This document shows, one piece after another, positions 55,116 through 63,604 of a stretch of DNA of 64,000 bases. Every line of letters starts with the position of its first letter. The first letter of the stretch is position 1. This DNA comes from Azophilus sp965214305 (lineage in GTDB: Bacteria > Pseudomonadota > Gammaproteobacteria > Pseudomonadales > Azotimanducaceae). Where the stretch lies: NCBI GenBank assembly GCA_965214305.1, contig OZ243949.1, positions 1,922,001-1,986,000 of the forward strand, in the 5' to 3' direction. The position numbers and the translations under genes are program-made. Below the pieces are notes generated by a model. That model was given only the letters and a program-made list of their open reading frames with translations. It was not told where the DNA came from and did not search any database.

Positions 55116-56542
55116 AAAATTCAAGTCATTTCGCATTGACAACGATGTGCGGGCGGATCAACTCGCTGTTCGGCAGCGGCATTTATGCCGGGGAAACGCA
55201 ATTGGGCGCGCTCCGGCCGGCAAGCCGGGGTTGCCTGTTGCTGTTGGCTTGGGTTTTGGCGGCACTTGTCGGCAGCGGGCCGGCGCGGGCCGAAGAAAGC
55301 CTCGACACCATCGTCATAGACGCCGGTTACGACCAACAAACCAAGATTGCCGTTGTGCCATTCCGCCGGGCATCGGAATTTGCGGGCCAGGATGGCATGG
55401 AAGAAATCATCGCCTTCGATTTGCGGCGCAGCGGTCAGTTTGCGCCGGTGGAGCGGCGCAACATGCTGTCGTTCCCCGCCGAGCGCAGCGAAGTCTTCTT
55501 TCGGGATTGGCGCATATTGGGTGCCGAGTATCTCGTTATTGGCCGCGTTGACCGGGAATCCAACGGCGATGTATCGGTCAGCTATGAACTCTTTGATGTG
55601 ACCAACGGACGGCTGATGACCGATGACCGGATGACGGCGCCCTTGACGGCTTGGCGGGATCTGGCGCATCGCATCTCAGATCTGGTTTTTGAAGCCATCA
55701 CCGGCATTCGCGGCGCGTTCTCCACTCGCATCGTCTATGTGCTCGCGCAAAATCCCGGCACCGATTACGCCAGCTATCGTTTGGAAATGGCCGATAACGA
55801 CGGGGCGCGGCCGCGCACATTGCTAACCTCGAACGAGCCCATCATGTCGCCGAGTTGGTCGCCGGACGGGCGCCGGGTAGCCTATGTTTCCTTTGAAACG
55901 GGGCGCCCGGCCGTGATTTTGCAGGATCTGGCGTCGGGCAGCCGCGAAACCGTCTCAAGCTTTCGCGGCATTAACGGATCGCCGGTTTTTTCCCCCGACG
56001 GGCAAAGCCTCGCCCTCGTTTTGTCCAGGGACGGCAATCCCGAGATCTATGTGATGCAGCTCGCCGACCGCCGCCTGCGCCAGATTACGCGCCATCCGGG
56101 TATCGACACGGAACCGAGTTGGACGCCGGATGGCCGGGGTTTGGTGTTCACCTCGGATCGCGGCGGCCGGCCGCAGATCTATCAGGTGGAGTTGGCAACC
56201 AATTTTGTCGAACGCCTAACTTTCCACGGCCCCTACAACGCCCGCGCACGGCTGCTGAACGACGGCGCACACCTGGTGTTTATACACCGCCGCAACCGTG
56301 TGGACCATGTGGCCTGGCTCGACCTCGAACGGGACGATCTGAGGGTGCTGACGGAAACCCGGCTCGACGAATCGCCGTCACTCGCGCCCAACGGAACTAT
56401 GTTAATTTACGCGACGAAGGAACAGGGTAGGGGTATACTTGCCGTCGTTTCCATTGATGGGCGCGTGAAATACCGGTTGCCGTCGTCATCCGGGGATGTA
56501 CGGGAGCCTGCTTGGTCGCCTTTTATCGACAGGCTGCAGTGA
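55112..56542 (+). CDS. tolB: Tol-Pal system beta-propeller protein TolB
   Basis: A 476-residue periplasmic protein. A signal peptide lies at residues ~38-60 (CLLLLAWVLAALVGSGPARA), unusually far in; the true start may be downstream. Residues ~65-200 are the TolB N-terminal domain (KIAVVPFRRASEF). The rest is the six-bladed propeller with repeated S-P-D-G motifs (SPSWSPDGRRVAYVS, SPVFSPDGQSLAL, PSWTPDGRGLVFTSD). TolB binds Pal and is released by TolA. Confidence 0.94.
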   Translation: MKNSSHFALTTMCGRINSLFGSGIYAGETQLGALRPASRGCLLLLAWVLAALVGSGPARAEESLDTIVIDAGYDQQTKIAVVPFRRASEFAGQDGMEEIIAFDLRRSGQFAPVERRNMLSFPAERSEVFFRDWRILGAEYLVIGRVDRESNGDVSVSYELFDVTNGRLMTDDRMTAPLTAWRDLAHRISDLVFEAITGIRGAFSTRIVYVLAQNPGTDYASYRLEMADNDGARPRTLLTSNEPIMSPSWSPDGRRVAYVSFETGRPAVILQDLASGSRETVSSFRGINGSPVFSPDGQSLALVLSRDGNPEIYVMQLADRRLRQITRHPGIDTEPSWTPDGRGLVFTSDRGGRPQIYQVELATNFVERLTFHGPYNARARLLNDGAHLVFIHRRNRVDHVAWLDLERDDLRVLTETRLDESPSLAPNGTMLIYATKEQGRGILAVVSIDGRVKYRLPSSSGDVREPAWSPFIDRLQ

Positions 56543-56634
56543 GTAGGAGCGAGCTAATGGAGACGGCTTTGGGCATTGGACGGCTGTGTTCACGGACAGG
56601 GTCAGGAAGAGAAAACTTCGCAAAGGAGAAACAG

Positions 56635-57156
56635 ATGTTTCGGCAGCCAATCAAACTTTTGGCACTATTGCTAGCGGGCTTGGTGATAGTGGGTTGTGAG
56701 ACAAAACCCCCCGAGGAGGCACCGGCGCCGACACCGGCCCCCGTTGATGAGCGGCCACCGCCAGCACCATCACCGCCACCGGCATTCAACGACAACATGG
56801 AGCCCTTCTATCCGGGCACCACTCGGTTGCTTGAACGGATTTTCTATTTTGAGTTCGACCGCTCCGAACTCAATGCCTCGGATCTTGAGGCGTTACAGGT
56901 TCACGCCGAGGTATTACGCGACAATCCGAGCCGTCGGATCGTCATTGAGGGTCACTGCGACGAGCGCGGAACCCGCGAATACAACCTGGCGCTTGGCGAG
57001 CGGCGAGCGGATGCGGTGCGCAGTTTCCTCACCGCCGCCGGCATAGCCGGTTCGCGAATCGAGATGGTCAGCTACGGTGAGGAACGTCCGGACGACCCGG
57101 GTCAAGGCGAGTCGTCCTGGGCGCGTAACCGCCGTGCGGTGATGATCTATCGCTAG
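56635..57156 (+). CDS. pal: Peptidoglycan-associated lipoprotein Pal
   Basis: A 173-residue outer-membrane lipoprotein. The signal ends in lipobox VIVGC near residue 21, then a Pro-rich linker, then an OmpA-like domain: YFEFDRSELNASDLEALQVH and the peptidoglycan-binding IEGHCDERGTREYNLALGER. It anchors the outer membrane to the wall. ATG 56635 follows AAAGGAG and is preferred over a start that would overlap tolB. Confidence 0.95.
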   Translation: MFRQPIKLLALLLAGLVIVGCETKPPEEAPAPTPAPVDERPPPAPSPPPAFNDNMEPFYPGTTRLLERIFYFEFDRSELNASDLEALQVHAEVLRDNPSRRIVIEGHCDERGTREYNLALGERRADAVRSFLTAAGIAGSRIEMVSYGEERPDDPGQGESSWARNRRAVMIYR

Positions 57157-57160
57157 TTCT

Positions 57161-57200
57161 TTTCGCCCCGGCGGTTGCTGCGCTGGTCGCCGGGGCGAAA
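57161..57200 (+). terminator. Strong hairpin after pal
   Basis: TTTCGCCCCGGCG (57161-57173) and CGCCGGGGCGAAA (57188-57200) are perfect 13-bp complements with a 14-base loop, five bases after the pal stop. No T-run follows, so it may act as an attenuator or RNA stabiliser instead. Confidence 0.5.
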
Positions 57201-57365
57201 TAGGCGGGCAGGGGTTCCGCCAATTGGTGGCCGTATCGTCTCGGTGCAAGGCTGTGTGTGCGGTCCGCTTTTTGCAATTTCCCGGCGCTTAACCCGTTGG
57301 CCCGGGTTGAACGCGCATCTTGTCTGTATCGGCTACTTAAACAAACACATATGGCGGTGTCCTGA

Positions 57366-58160
57366 GTGAAGGTTACAATCACCACTTCCTTCGCAATGCT
57401 CCTATTGGCGGCGGGTGCCGCATTGGCTCAAGTGCCCGTCACGGAATCCGCTCCGGCCACCCAATCGGTGGATGGGGCGCGGCTTTCCGAACTCTTCCGC
57501 CATTTGCAGACGCTGCAGCGTGAGGTGCGCGAACTGCGCGGCCTGGTGGAGGAGCAAACCCATCAGATTGAACGCCTGACCAAACAACAGCAGCAACAAT
57601 ACATTGATCTCGACCGGCGCCTCCTGGCGTTGCGCGGCGCGGCACCGGAAACGGTGGCGGCAGGCGGTACGGCCGCCCAACCGCCGCAACCGATCCCGGT
57701 GCGTCCGAGTCCGGTTCGCCCAGTCAGTTCCCGCCCAACAGCGCCCGCCAACAGTGCCGCCCCCTCTGAGCGCAGCGCCTACGACGCGGCCTTCAGCCTG
57801 ATGCGGGAACGCCAGTTCCCGGAAGCCTTGCAGGCGTTCAACCAATTGATCCAGGGGTACCCCAATGGACAATTCACGCCCAACGCCTTCTACTGGGTGG
57901 GCGAGTTGCATCTCGCCATGGACGATGTGGAGTTGGCGCGCCAGTCTTTTTCCCAAGTGCTTAGTTTGTACCCGGACCATCACAAGGCGATTGACTCCTT
58001 GTACAAACTCGGGGATGTGTACCATCGATTACAGGATCCGGAACGGTCGCTCGAATACCTCAATCGCGTCATCGCGGACCATCCCGACAGTTCCGCCGCG
58101 GGCTTGGCGCGGGAACTCAAGGCGGAGTTGGCGCGATCGGACACCGCGCAGTCGGGGTAG
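57366..58160 (+). CDS. cpoB: Cell division coordinator CpoB (YbgF)
   Basis: A 264-residue periplasmic protein. A signal peptide (FAMLLLAAGAALAQ) is followed by a coiled coil (residues ~38-90, LQREVRELRGLVEEQTHQIE), a Pro-rich linker, and three C-terminal TPR units (YDAAFSLMRERQFPEALQAF onward). CpoB links Tol-Pal with peptidoglycan synthesis at division. GTG start. It is the last gene of the tol-pal cluster. Confidence 0.92.
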   Translation: MKVTITTSFAMLLLAAGAALAQVPVTESAPATQSVDGARLSELFRHLQTLQREVRELRGLVEEQTHQIERLTKQQQQQYIDLDRRLLALRGAAPETVAAGGTAAQPPQPIPVRPSPVRPVSSRPTAPANSAAPSERSAYDAAFSLMRERQFPEALQAFNQLIQGYPNGQFTPNAFYWVGELHLAMDDVELARQSFSQVLSLYPDHHKAIDSLYKLGDVYHRLQDPERSLEYLNRVIADHPDSSAAGLARELKAELARSDTAQSG

Positions 58161-58192
58161 CGGGTTTGGTGGGCATGGGCGTTGCTTGGCAT

Positions 58193-58268
58193 TGGTGGGT
58201 CGTCTGGGGCTCGAACCCAGGACCAACGGGTTAAAAGCCCGGTGCTCTACCAACTGAGCTAACGACCC
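58193..58268 (-). tRNA. tRNA-Lys (anticodon UUU), CCA encoded
   Basis: On the minus strand, GGGTCGTTAGCTCAGTTGG begins the acceptor and D arm, CTTTTAA is the anticodon loop, GGTTCGAGCCC the T loop, and ACGACCCA closes the acceptor followed by a genomic CCA. The length is 76 bases. The first anticodon-stem pair is a mismatch (C-T). Confidence 0.96.
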
Positions 58269-58319
58269 AAAGGGGTGTGCATTGTATGCATCGGCCCCGA
58301 GCCGCACAAGGAATTACGG

Positions 58320-59096
58320 ATGGCGCTAACCAAGCTGAGTAGATCCATTGAGGGCAAGGTCGCCATCGTCACCGGTGCGGCAAGCGGCATGGGCGCAGCC
58401 ACCGCCAAGCTGTTTGCCGACGCGGGTGCCCGGGTGGCGGTGCTCGACCTAAACGATGAACCGCTGCAACGCCTGGTGGGCGATATCGAGACGGCGGGCA
58501 AATCGGTGCGCGGCTGGGCGCTCGACCTCGCCGACGGTGGTGCCATCGAAACGGTCTTTGCGGAAATCGCCGCGCACTTTGGCGGTATCGATATCTTGGT
58601 TAACAACGCCGGCATATCCGTGCCGGCACCGATCGATAGCGAGGACTATGAGACGGCTTGGAACATCTCGCTGGCGGTTCTCTTAACCGCGCACAGCCGC
58701 ACTATTCGGGCCGCACTGGCACATTTGCGGCAGGCGCAACATCCGCGCATCGTCAACATCGCGTCCACCGAAGGGTTGGGCGCAACCAAATATGGCAGCC
58801 CGTATACCGCCGCAAAAACCGGTGTCATCGGGCTCACCCGATCGCTGGCCGTGGAATTGGGGCCCCAGGGCATCACCGTAAACTGCATTTGCCCGGGGCC
58901 CATCCACACCGGCATGACCCAAGCGATTCCGGAGGAACAAAAGCGCGAATTCGCCCGGCGGCGCGTGGCGCTCAAGCGTTACGCCGATCCGGAAGAGGTG
59001 GCGCACGCCACGCTGAGCCTGGTGTTGCCCGCAGCCGGTTTTATTACCGGTGTGGCCCTGCCGGTCGATGGAGGATTGACCATCCGTAACGCCTGA
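58320..59096 (+). CDS. SDR family oxidoreductase
   Basis: A 258-residue classical SDR. The NAD(P) motif is TGAASGMGA near residue 19, NNAGIS near 95, the catalytic serine in IASTEG, and YTAAK near 160. The ending FITGVALPVDGGLTI is typical. Asp in VLDLNDE after strand 2 suggests NAD preference. The substrate is unknown. ATG 58320 follows AAGGA at a good spacing. An MFS transporter follows, perhaps in the same unit. Confidence 0.85.
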   Translation: MALTKLSRSIEGKVAIVTGAASGMGAATAKLFADAGARVAVLDLNDEPLQRLVGDIETAGKSVRGWALDLADGGAIETVFAEIAAHFGGIDILVNNAGISVPAPIDSEDYETAWNISLAVLLTAHSRTIRAALAHLRQAQHPRIVNIASTEGLGATKYGSPYTAAKTGVIGLTRSLAVELGPQGITVNCICPGPIHTGMTQAIPEEQKREFARRRVALKRYADPEEVAHATLSLVLPAAGFITGVALPVDGGLTIRNA

Positions 59097-59159
59097 TCCA
59101 CCGCCGCGATCAGCGCGCCCTTGTTGAGCTAGGAGCCTGCGGGCTGAAATAGGAGGCCC

Positions 59160-60401
59160 ATGGCGACCCGAGATATTTTCTCAGCATTGCGTGTACGCGA
59201 TTTCCGCTGGCTGTGGATAGGCAGCTTCGCGGCCTCGTTCGCCATGAACATGCAGATCGTCGCCCGCGGCTGGTTGGTATACACCCTAACCTCCTCCGCG
59301 CTCGACCTCGCCTGGGTCACCCTGTCTTTCATGCTGCCGATGGCCGTCTTCTCGCTCTGGGGTGGCGTTTTGGCCGATCGCATGGCGAAGCGCCGGGTGA
59401 TTGCCGCGGCTCAGAGCCTGAATGCCGTTGCCACCTTGGTAATCGCCACCATTGTGTACATGGGCAAGGTCTCATTTTGGGATTTCATCTGGTTCGGTGC
59501 CCTCAACGGCGCGGTGTTGGCACTTTCCATGCCCGCCCGCCAAGCCTTTGTTCCGGAGTTGATTGCGGAGCGGCTGATCTTTGCCGGCATGAGCCTTACG
59601 ACAGCGAGTTGGAACATATCGCGCGTCGTCGGGCCAGCTTGCGCCGGTTTTCTTATTGCTTGGGTTGCCGACGGCAATACGGCTTCCACCACCGGCGTGG
59701 GCATCGTCTATTTCATGATTGCCGCCCTATATGTAGTGGCGGCGGCAACCACCTTGGTGGTTTCCGTACCGGGTGCCATCCAGGGGCGGGACGGCAAGAG
59801 CCCGCTGGAGGATATTGCCGACGGTATCCGCTATGTGCGCGCCAATCGTCCGATACTCGGGCTGATTCTACTCTCCGTTGTGCCCTTTCTGTTTGGCATG
59901 CCCGTCAATCCGCTCTTGCCGGCATTTAACGAGGACATATTGGGCGGTGGCCCCGACGATTTGGGTTTGCTCATGTCCGCTATGGGTACCGGGGCGATCC
60001 TGGGTTCGCTCATGATGGCCACCATGGGCGGTTTGGGTCGCAAGGGCCGCTGGCTACTCATCAGCTGTGCTCTTTGGGGGGCGACAACCGTGGCCATCGG
60101 GCTTTCCGGGGGTGCCCTTATGGCAGCGGCCATGGTCGCTCTTTTCGGCTGGGTGAGCGCTTGGAATATGTCGCTCAACCGCGGGCTGCTGCAATTGCAC
60201 GTTGACGACCACATGCGCGGGCGGGTGATGAGCATCGACATGATGTCTCATGGGGTGATGCCGCTCGGTGTTATTCCCATCGCTTATATCGCCGAGCAAC
60301 AGGATGTGGCGGTTGCCCTCGTCTGTGCCGGCGGCGCTTTCATTGTCGCCATCGGTGCATTGGCCCTTCTGTCTAACGCCGTGCGAGATCTCGATAGATA
60401 G
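59160..60401 (+). CDS. Major facilitator superfamily transporter
   Basis: A 413-residue membrane protein with about 11-12 helices. The MFS loop motif between helices 2 and 3 reads GGVLADRMAKRRVIAAAQ. The family resembles enterobactin exporter-like MFS proteins (MFS_3). AGGAGG lies just upstream of the ATG. The substrate is unknown. It sits after an SDR gene, with a family-B repeat beyond its end. Confidence 0.85.
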   Translation: MATRDIFSALRVRDFRWLWIGSFAASFAMNMQIVARGWLVYTLTSSALDLAWVTLSFMLPMAVFSLWGGVLADRMAKRRVIAAAQSLNAVATLVIATIVYMGKVSFWDFIWFGALNGAVLALSMPARQAFVPELIAERLIFAGMSLTTASWNISRVVGPACAGFLIAWVADGNTASTTGVGIVYFMIAALYVVAAATTLVVSVPGAIQGRDGKSPLEDIADGIRYVRANRPILGLILLSVVPFLFGMPVNPLLPAFNEDILGGGPDDLGLLMSAMGTGAILGSLMMATMGGLGRKGRWLLISCALWGATTVAIGLSGGALMAAAMVALFGWVSAWNMSLNRGLLQLHVDDHMRGRVMSIDMMSHGVMPLGVIPIAYIAEQQDVAVALVCAGGAFIVAIGALALLSNAVRDLDR

Positions 60402-60480
60402 CTTGATGGACGGCGTTTAAATACACCATTCGATAGCGAGAGGGCAGCCCTCGCTGGCAAGAGTTGCTGAGGTAGGCGAA

Positions 60481-60555
60481 CTAAGAGCCTCCGCCTTCGG
60501 AAGTCGCGGCGGCAAATCCGCTATCATCACCCCCCTGGCCGCTCGATTTCGTTGA
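60481..60555. repeat. Intergenic element, family B (copy B7)
   Basis: CTAAGAGCCTCCGCCTTCGG, then AAGTCGCGGCGGCAAATCCGC, and a core end GGCCGCTCGATTTCGTTG that is the reverse of the B6 core. It ends 12 bases before the next start codon and may lie in its leader. Confidence 0.7.
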
Positions 60556-60567
60556 ATGGAGTCTCCC

Positions 60568-61287
60568 ATGCCTTATTTCGTACAAGACAGGGCGCGCATC
60601 TACTTTGAAGACAGTGGTGCCGGTTTCCCCCTGTTGTTGATCGCGCCGGGCGGCATGAAGTCGGCCATCCCCCTTTGGGAAAACGCGCCCTGGGATCCGG
60701 CCGCGCAACTATCCGGCGAGTTTCGTGTTATCGCCATGGATCAGCGCAATGCGGGCCGCTCGACGGCACCTGTCGCCGCCGAAGATTCGTGGCATGTTTA
60801 CACTGCGGATCAGCTCGGGTTGATGGATCATCTCGGCATTGAGCGGTTCCACGTTGCGGGCATGTGCATCGGCGGTGCCTACGCGATGAGTCTGATTCAA
60901 GCAGCACCGGAGCGCATCGCCTCAGCGGTGCTGTTTCAGCCGATTGGCCTGGAGGCCAACCGGGACGCCTTCTACGCCATGTTCAACGGCTGGGCGGAAG
61001 ACCTTAAGAGGGGCCGTGCCGAACTCGACGACGGGGCTCTGACCGCCTTCCGGGAAACCATGTATGGCGGCGATTTCATGTTCAGCGTTGGGCGGGATTT
61101 CGCAGCGGGCGTCGCAACACCGCTGCTCGTGCTGCTCGGCAACGATCTCTACCATCCGGCATCGATATCGCGGCAACTGGTTGAGTTGGCGCACAAAGCG
61201 GAACTCATCGAACATTGGAAGGAGGCGGAACATCAGCCCGCCGCCAAAGCCAAGGTTTTGCAGTTTCTCCGGCGGCACTCGGCCTGA
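60568..61287 (+). CDS. Alpha/beta hydrolase with cysteine nucleophile
   Basis: A 239-residue alpha/beta hydrolase. The oxyanion strand is LLLIAPGGMKSAIP, and the motif MDQRNAGRSTAP is typical of the fold. The nucleophile elbow reads GMCIGG (near residue 98), with Cys in place of Ser. The acid is in LLGNDLYHP and the His in EAEHQPAAKA near the end. Cys-type elbows occur in dienelactone hydrolase-like enzymes. The substrate is unknown. ATG 60568 has GGAG upstream. Confidence 0.8.
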   Translation: MPYFVQDRARIYFEDSGAGFPLLLIAPGGMKSAIPLWENAPWDPAAQLSGEFRVIAMDQRNAGRSTAPVAAEDSWHVYTADQLGLMDHLGIERFHVAGMCIGGAYAMSLIQAAPERIASAVLFQPIGLEANRDAFYAMFNGWAEDLKRGRAELDDGALTAFRETMYGGDFMFSVGRDFAAGVATPLLVLLGNDLYHPASISRQLVELAHKAELIEHWKEAEHQPAAKAKVLQFLRRHSA

Positions 61288-61310
61288 ACCGCATGGCTCA
61301 ACCACTTTTG

Positions 61311-61414
61311 TCGCGAGTGGTAGTGGCTTAGTTTCAATTGCCAACGCCGCAGAGACTGCACCCATGTGGGGCTGCGGTAATGAAGCGTTTCCGAATTGAG
61401 CCACTGCCTCGCGA
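61311..61414. repeat. Intergenic palindromic element, family A (copy A2, full)
   Basis: Inverted ends TCGCGAGTGGTAGTGGC and GCCACTGCCTCGCGA enclose TTTCAATTGCCAACGCCGC and GGGCTGCGGTAATGAAGCG, as in A1. It lies between the hydrolase and the SDR genes. Confidence 0.8.
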
Positions 61415-61439
61415 GTTTGTTATTTGCCTATCAAGGAGA

Positions 61440-62198
61440 ATGGCTGTGGATGAATTATTGGATTTCACCGGCAAGGTGGTTTTGGTTACCGGCGGTAGCC
61501 GCGGCCTTGGCCGGGCAATGGTGTTGGCCTTCGCGCAGCGGGGGGCCGACGTGGTCATCACCAGCCGCAAGACGCAAAACTGCGAGGCGCTGGCCGAGGA
61601 GGTTCGGGCGCTCGGCCGGGAGGCGCTGCCCTACGGCTGCCATGTCGGCCAGTGGGATGCTTTGCAGGGGCTTGCCGATGCCGCCTACGATCGCTTCGGC
61701 AAGGTGGATATTTTGATCAACAATGCCGGCATGTCGCCTTTGTACCCGTCGCTATCGAAGATTAGCGAGGAGTTGTTTGACAAGATCATTGGCGTCAATC
61801 TCAAGGGTCCGTTTCGGCTCTCGGCGATCATAGGCGAACGCATGGCGGCGGCCGACGGCGGTTGCATCATCAATATCAGCAGCACCGCCTCCCTCACCCC
61901 GGTACCGGATTCGGAGCCCTACGGTGCCGCCAAAGCGGGGCTGAACAACATTACCCGGTCTTTTGCCTGGGCGTTCGGCCCCAAGGTGCGGGTTAACTGC
62001 ATCGTGGCGGGGCCCTACCTCACCGACATTGCCAAGGCCTGGGATATGGAAGCCTTCAATAAACGGGCTAATGCGAATATGGCGCTTAAGCGAGGCGGCC
62101 AACCGGAAGAGATTGTGGGTGCGGCTTTGTATTTGGCCGGTAGTGGCGCGAGCTTCACGACCGGCACCCTGATGCGGATCGATGGGGGGCAGCCCTGA
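61440..62198 (+). CDS. SDR family oxidoreductase
   Basis: A 252-residue SDR. The cofactor motif is TGGSRGLGRA near residue 16, NNAGMS near 92, the serine in NISSTAS near 143 and YGAAK near 157, ending GTLMRIDGGQP. Arg in ITSRKT after strand 2 suggests NADPH use. The substrate is unknown. ATG 61440 follows AAGGAG; upstream in-frame codons belong to repeat A2. Confidence 0.85.
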   Translation: MAVDELLDFTGKVVLVTGGSRGLGRAMVLAFAQRGADVVITSRKTQNCEALAEEVRALGREALPYGCHVGQWDALQGLADAAYDRFGKVDILINNAGMSPLYPSLSKISEELFDKIIGVNLKGPFRLSAIIGERMAAADGGCIINISSTASLTPVPDSEPYGAAKAGLNNITRSFAWAFGPKVRVNCIVAGPYLTDIAKAWDMEAFNKRANANMALKRGGQPEEIVGAALYLAGSGASFTTGTLMRIDGGQP

Positions 62199-62355
62199 TC
62201 GAGCCGGATAAACGCATCGGTGTCTGCGGCAACAAGTTGGTGGGATGGGCGGGCCAAGCGCGTCATAACGCATGATGTTCCATCTAACGGGCAGCAGGTT
62301 AGCCTGTACCCAACCTCTATGGGAGCTTATCTTGACGATCACCGAACGGCGGTGT

Positions 62356-63330
62356 TTAACGCGGCATCGGCGTTAATAGCGCCACCGCTTTCGGTGTCGG
62401 GTCGGTTCCCGTTAACCCTTCCAAGGTTGCCAGCCCACCCGGATTGGCGACATTGATTTCGATGATATATGGCCACACGAAGTCGGCTGCGGCGAAACCG
62501 ACACCCGCATCCCGCAGCCAAAGGCCAATTTTTTGCATCAGCTCATGCTCGGCTTGGTTTGGGATGCATTGTTCCGCCTTACCATCGGCCGCCAGATTGG
62601 CACGAAAGTCGCCAGCGCCCGGCACACGCCTGTAGCATCCGACTACCTCACCGCCCGCGAATAAACATCGGATTTCCCCCGGTGCAAGCGGCTCCACATA
62701 ACGCTGCAAAATCGCAAAGCCGTCCCGTTCAACCAGTTCGCGGATAGCCCGACGGCCCGCCGCGTCGGCGCGGATCAATTGCACATCGCGCCCGAAACTT
62801 GCGCCGCTGGGTTTAAGAACCCAGGGCGCGGCGTCGTCCAGATGTTCCAGGAGGTAATTGGCGGAAGCGGCGGCGTAGGTTTCCGGCAAGTGTTGCGCAA
62901 GAACCTCTTCAATGGGGCGAGATTGGTCGAGTTGCTCAACCCTGTCGCAATCCAAGACTCGCGCATTGCCAATGGCGCCCGCCCCGCTTGTGCGGGCCAA
63001 GCCCTCTACCGGACGGACCAGCAGTGGCAACTTGCCATGCAGATAGGTGTAGGCGTCTACGCTATTGACGAAACACCGTTGGTCCAATTGCCGCAGCAGT
63101 TGCATGCGGTCGTAGTAGGATTGTCGGCGGCCGAATCCGAGCAACCAGATCCGATCGAAACGCTCGGCATCCCTGGTGCCGACCCGAATGCGTCGCCCAT
63201 CCCAACGCAGTTCGTCGTGGTCGGCCACCAGGGTTTCCCAGCCAATAGCGGCGAATCCCCGGGGCAGCCGCAGATGGTTATCGTTGTCCGTCGAGGCCGG
63301 CTCACTGACGAGGAACAAGATTTTTGGCAT
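62356..63330 (-). CDS. Glutathione synthetase-like ATP-grasp enzyme
   Basis: A 324-residue ATP-grasp protein. The C-terminal two thirds follow GshB: WVLKPSGASFGRDVQLI, LQRYVEPLAPGEIRCLFAGG, RRVPGAGDFRANLAADGKAE, and the metal-binding EINVANPGGLATLEGL. The N-terminal part differs from E. coli GshB. It may make glutathione from gamma-glutamylcysteine, or be a related peptide ligase. The glyoxalase II gene in this window fits glutathione use. It is divergent from nadA. Confidence 0.78.
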   Translation of the reverse strand: MPKILFLVSEPASTDNDNHLRLPRGFAAIGWETLVADHDELRWDGRRIRVGTRDAERFDRIWLLGFGRRQSYYDRMQLLRQLDQRCFVNSVDAYTYLHGKLPLLVRPVEGLARTSGAGAIGNARVLDCDRVEQLDQSRPIEEVLAQHLPETYAAASANYLLEHLDDAAPWVLKPSGASFGRDVQLIRADAAGRRAIRELVERDGFAILQRYVEPLAPGEIRCLFAGGEVVGCYRRVPGAGDFRANLAADGKAEQCIPNQAEHELMQKIGLWLRDAGVGFAAADFVWPYIIEINVANPGGLATLEGLTGTDPTPKAVALLTPMPR

Positions 63331-63342
63331 AACCCCTCCACA

Positions 63343-63514
63343 GGCACCCAGGCACCTCTACCCGCGGAAGTCGCGAAAGCGAAAAGCCGCTATCGCGGTC
63401 CCGGTGGCTGGTCGATCAAGGCGAATAGCATGCCATACGCAACGAAATCGAGCGGCCGACGGGGCGGATGAGAGCGGCTTTGCGGCCGCGAATTCCTACG
63501 GCGGAGGCGCCTAG
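63343..63514. repeat. Intergenic palindromic element, family B (copy B6, full 172 bp)
   Basis: It shares its core (AAATCGAGCGGCCGACGGGG, then CGGATGAGAGCGGCTTTGCG) with B5 and has the same imperfect inverted ends. It fills the divergent region between the ATP-grasp gene and nadA. Confidence 0.85.
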
Positions 63515-63604
63515 CCCGCGAGACTCGCTAAAGCGCGCTGATACGGTATTATCCATCGATTGTGGCACCAGCCCGCTGACGGGATACCAGCGCGAGTACG
63601 ACCC

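Noticed and set aside
60435..60455. Imperfect hairpin AGCGAGAGGG/CCCTCGCT after the MFS gene
   Set aside because: It has a two-base bulge and no T-run, so it is not convincing as a terminator.
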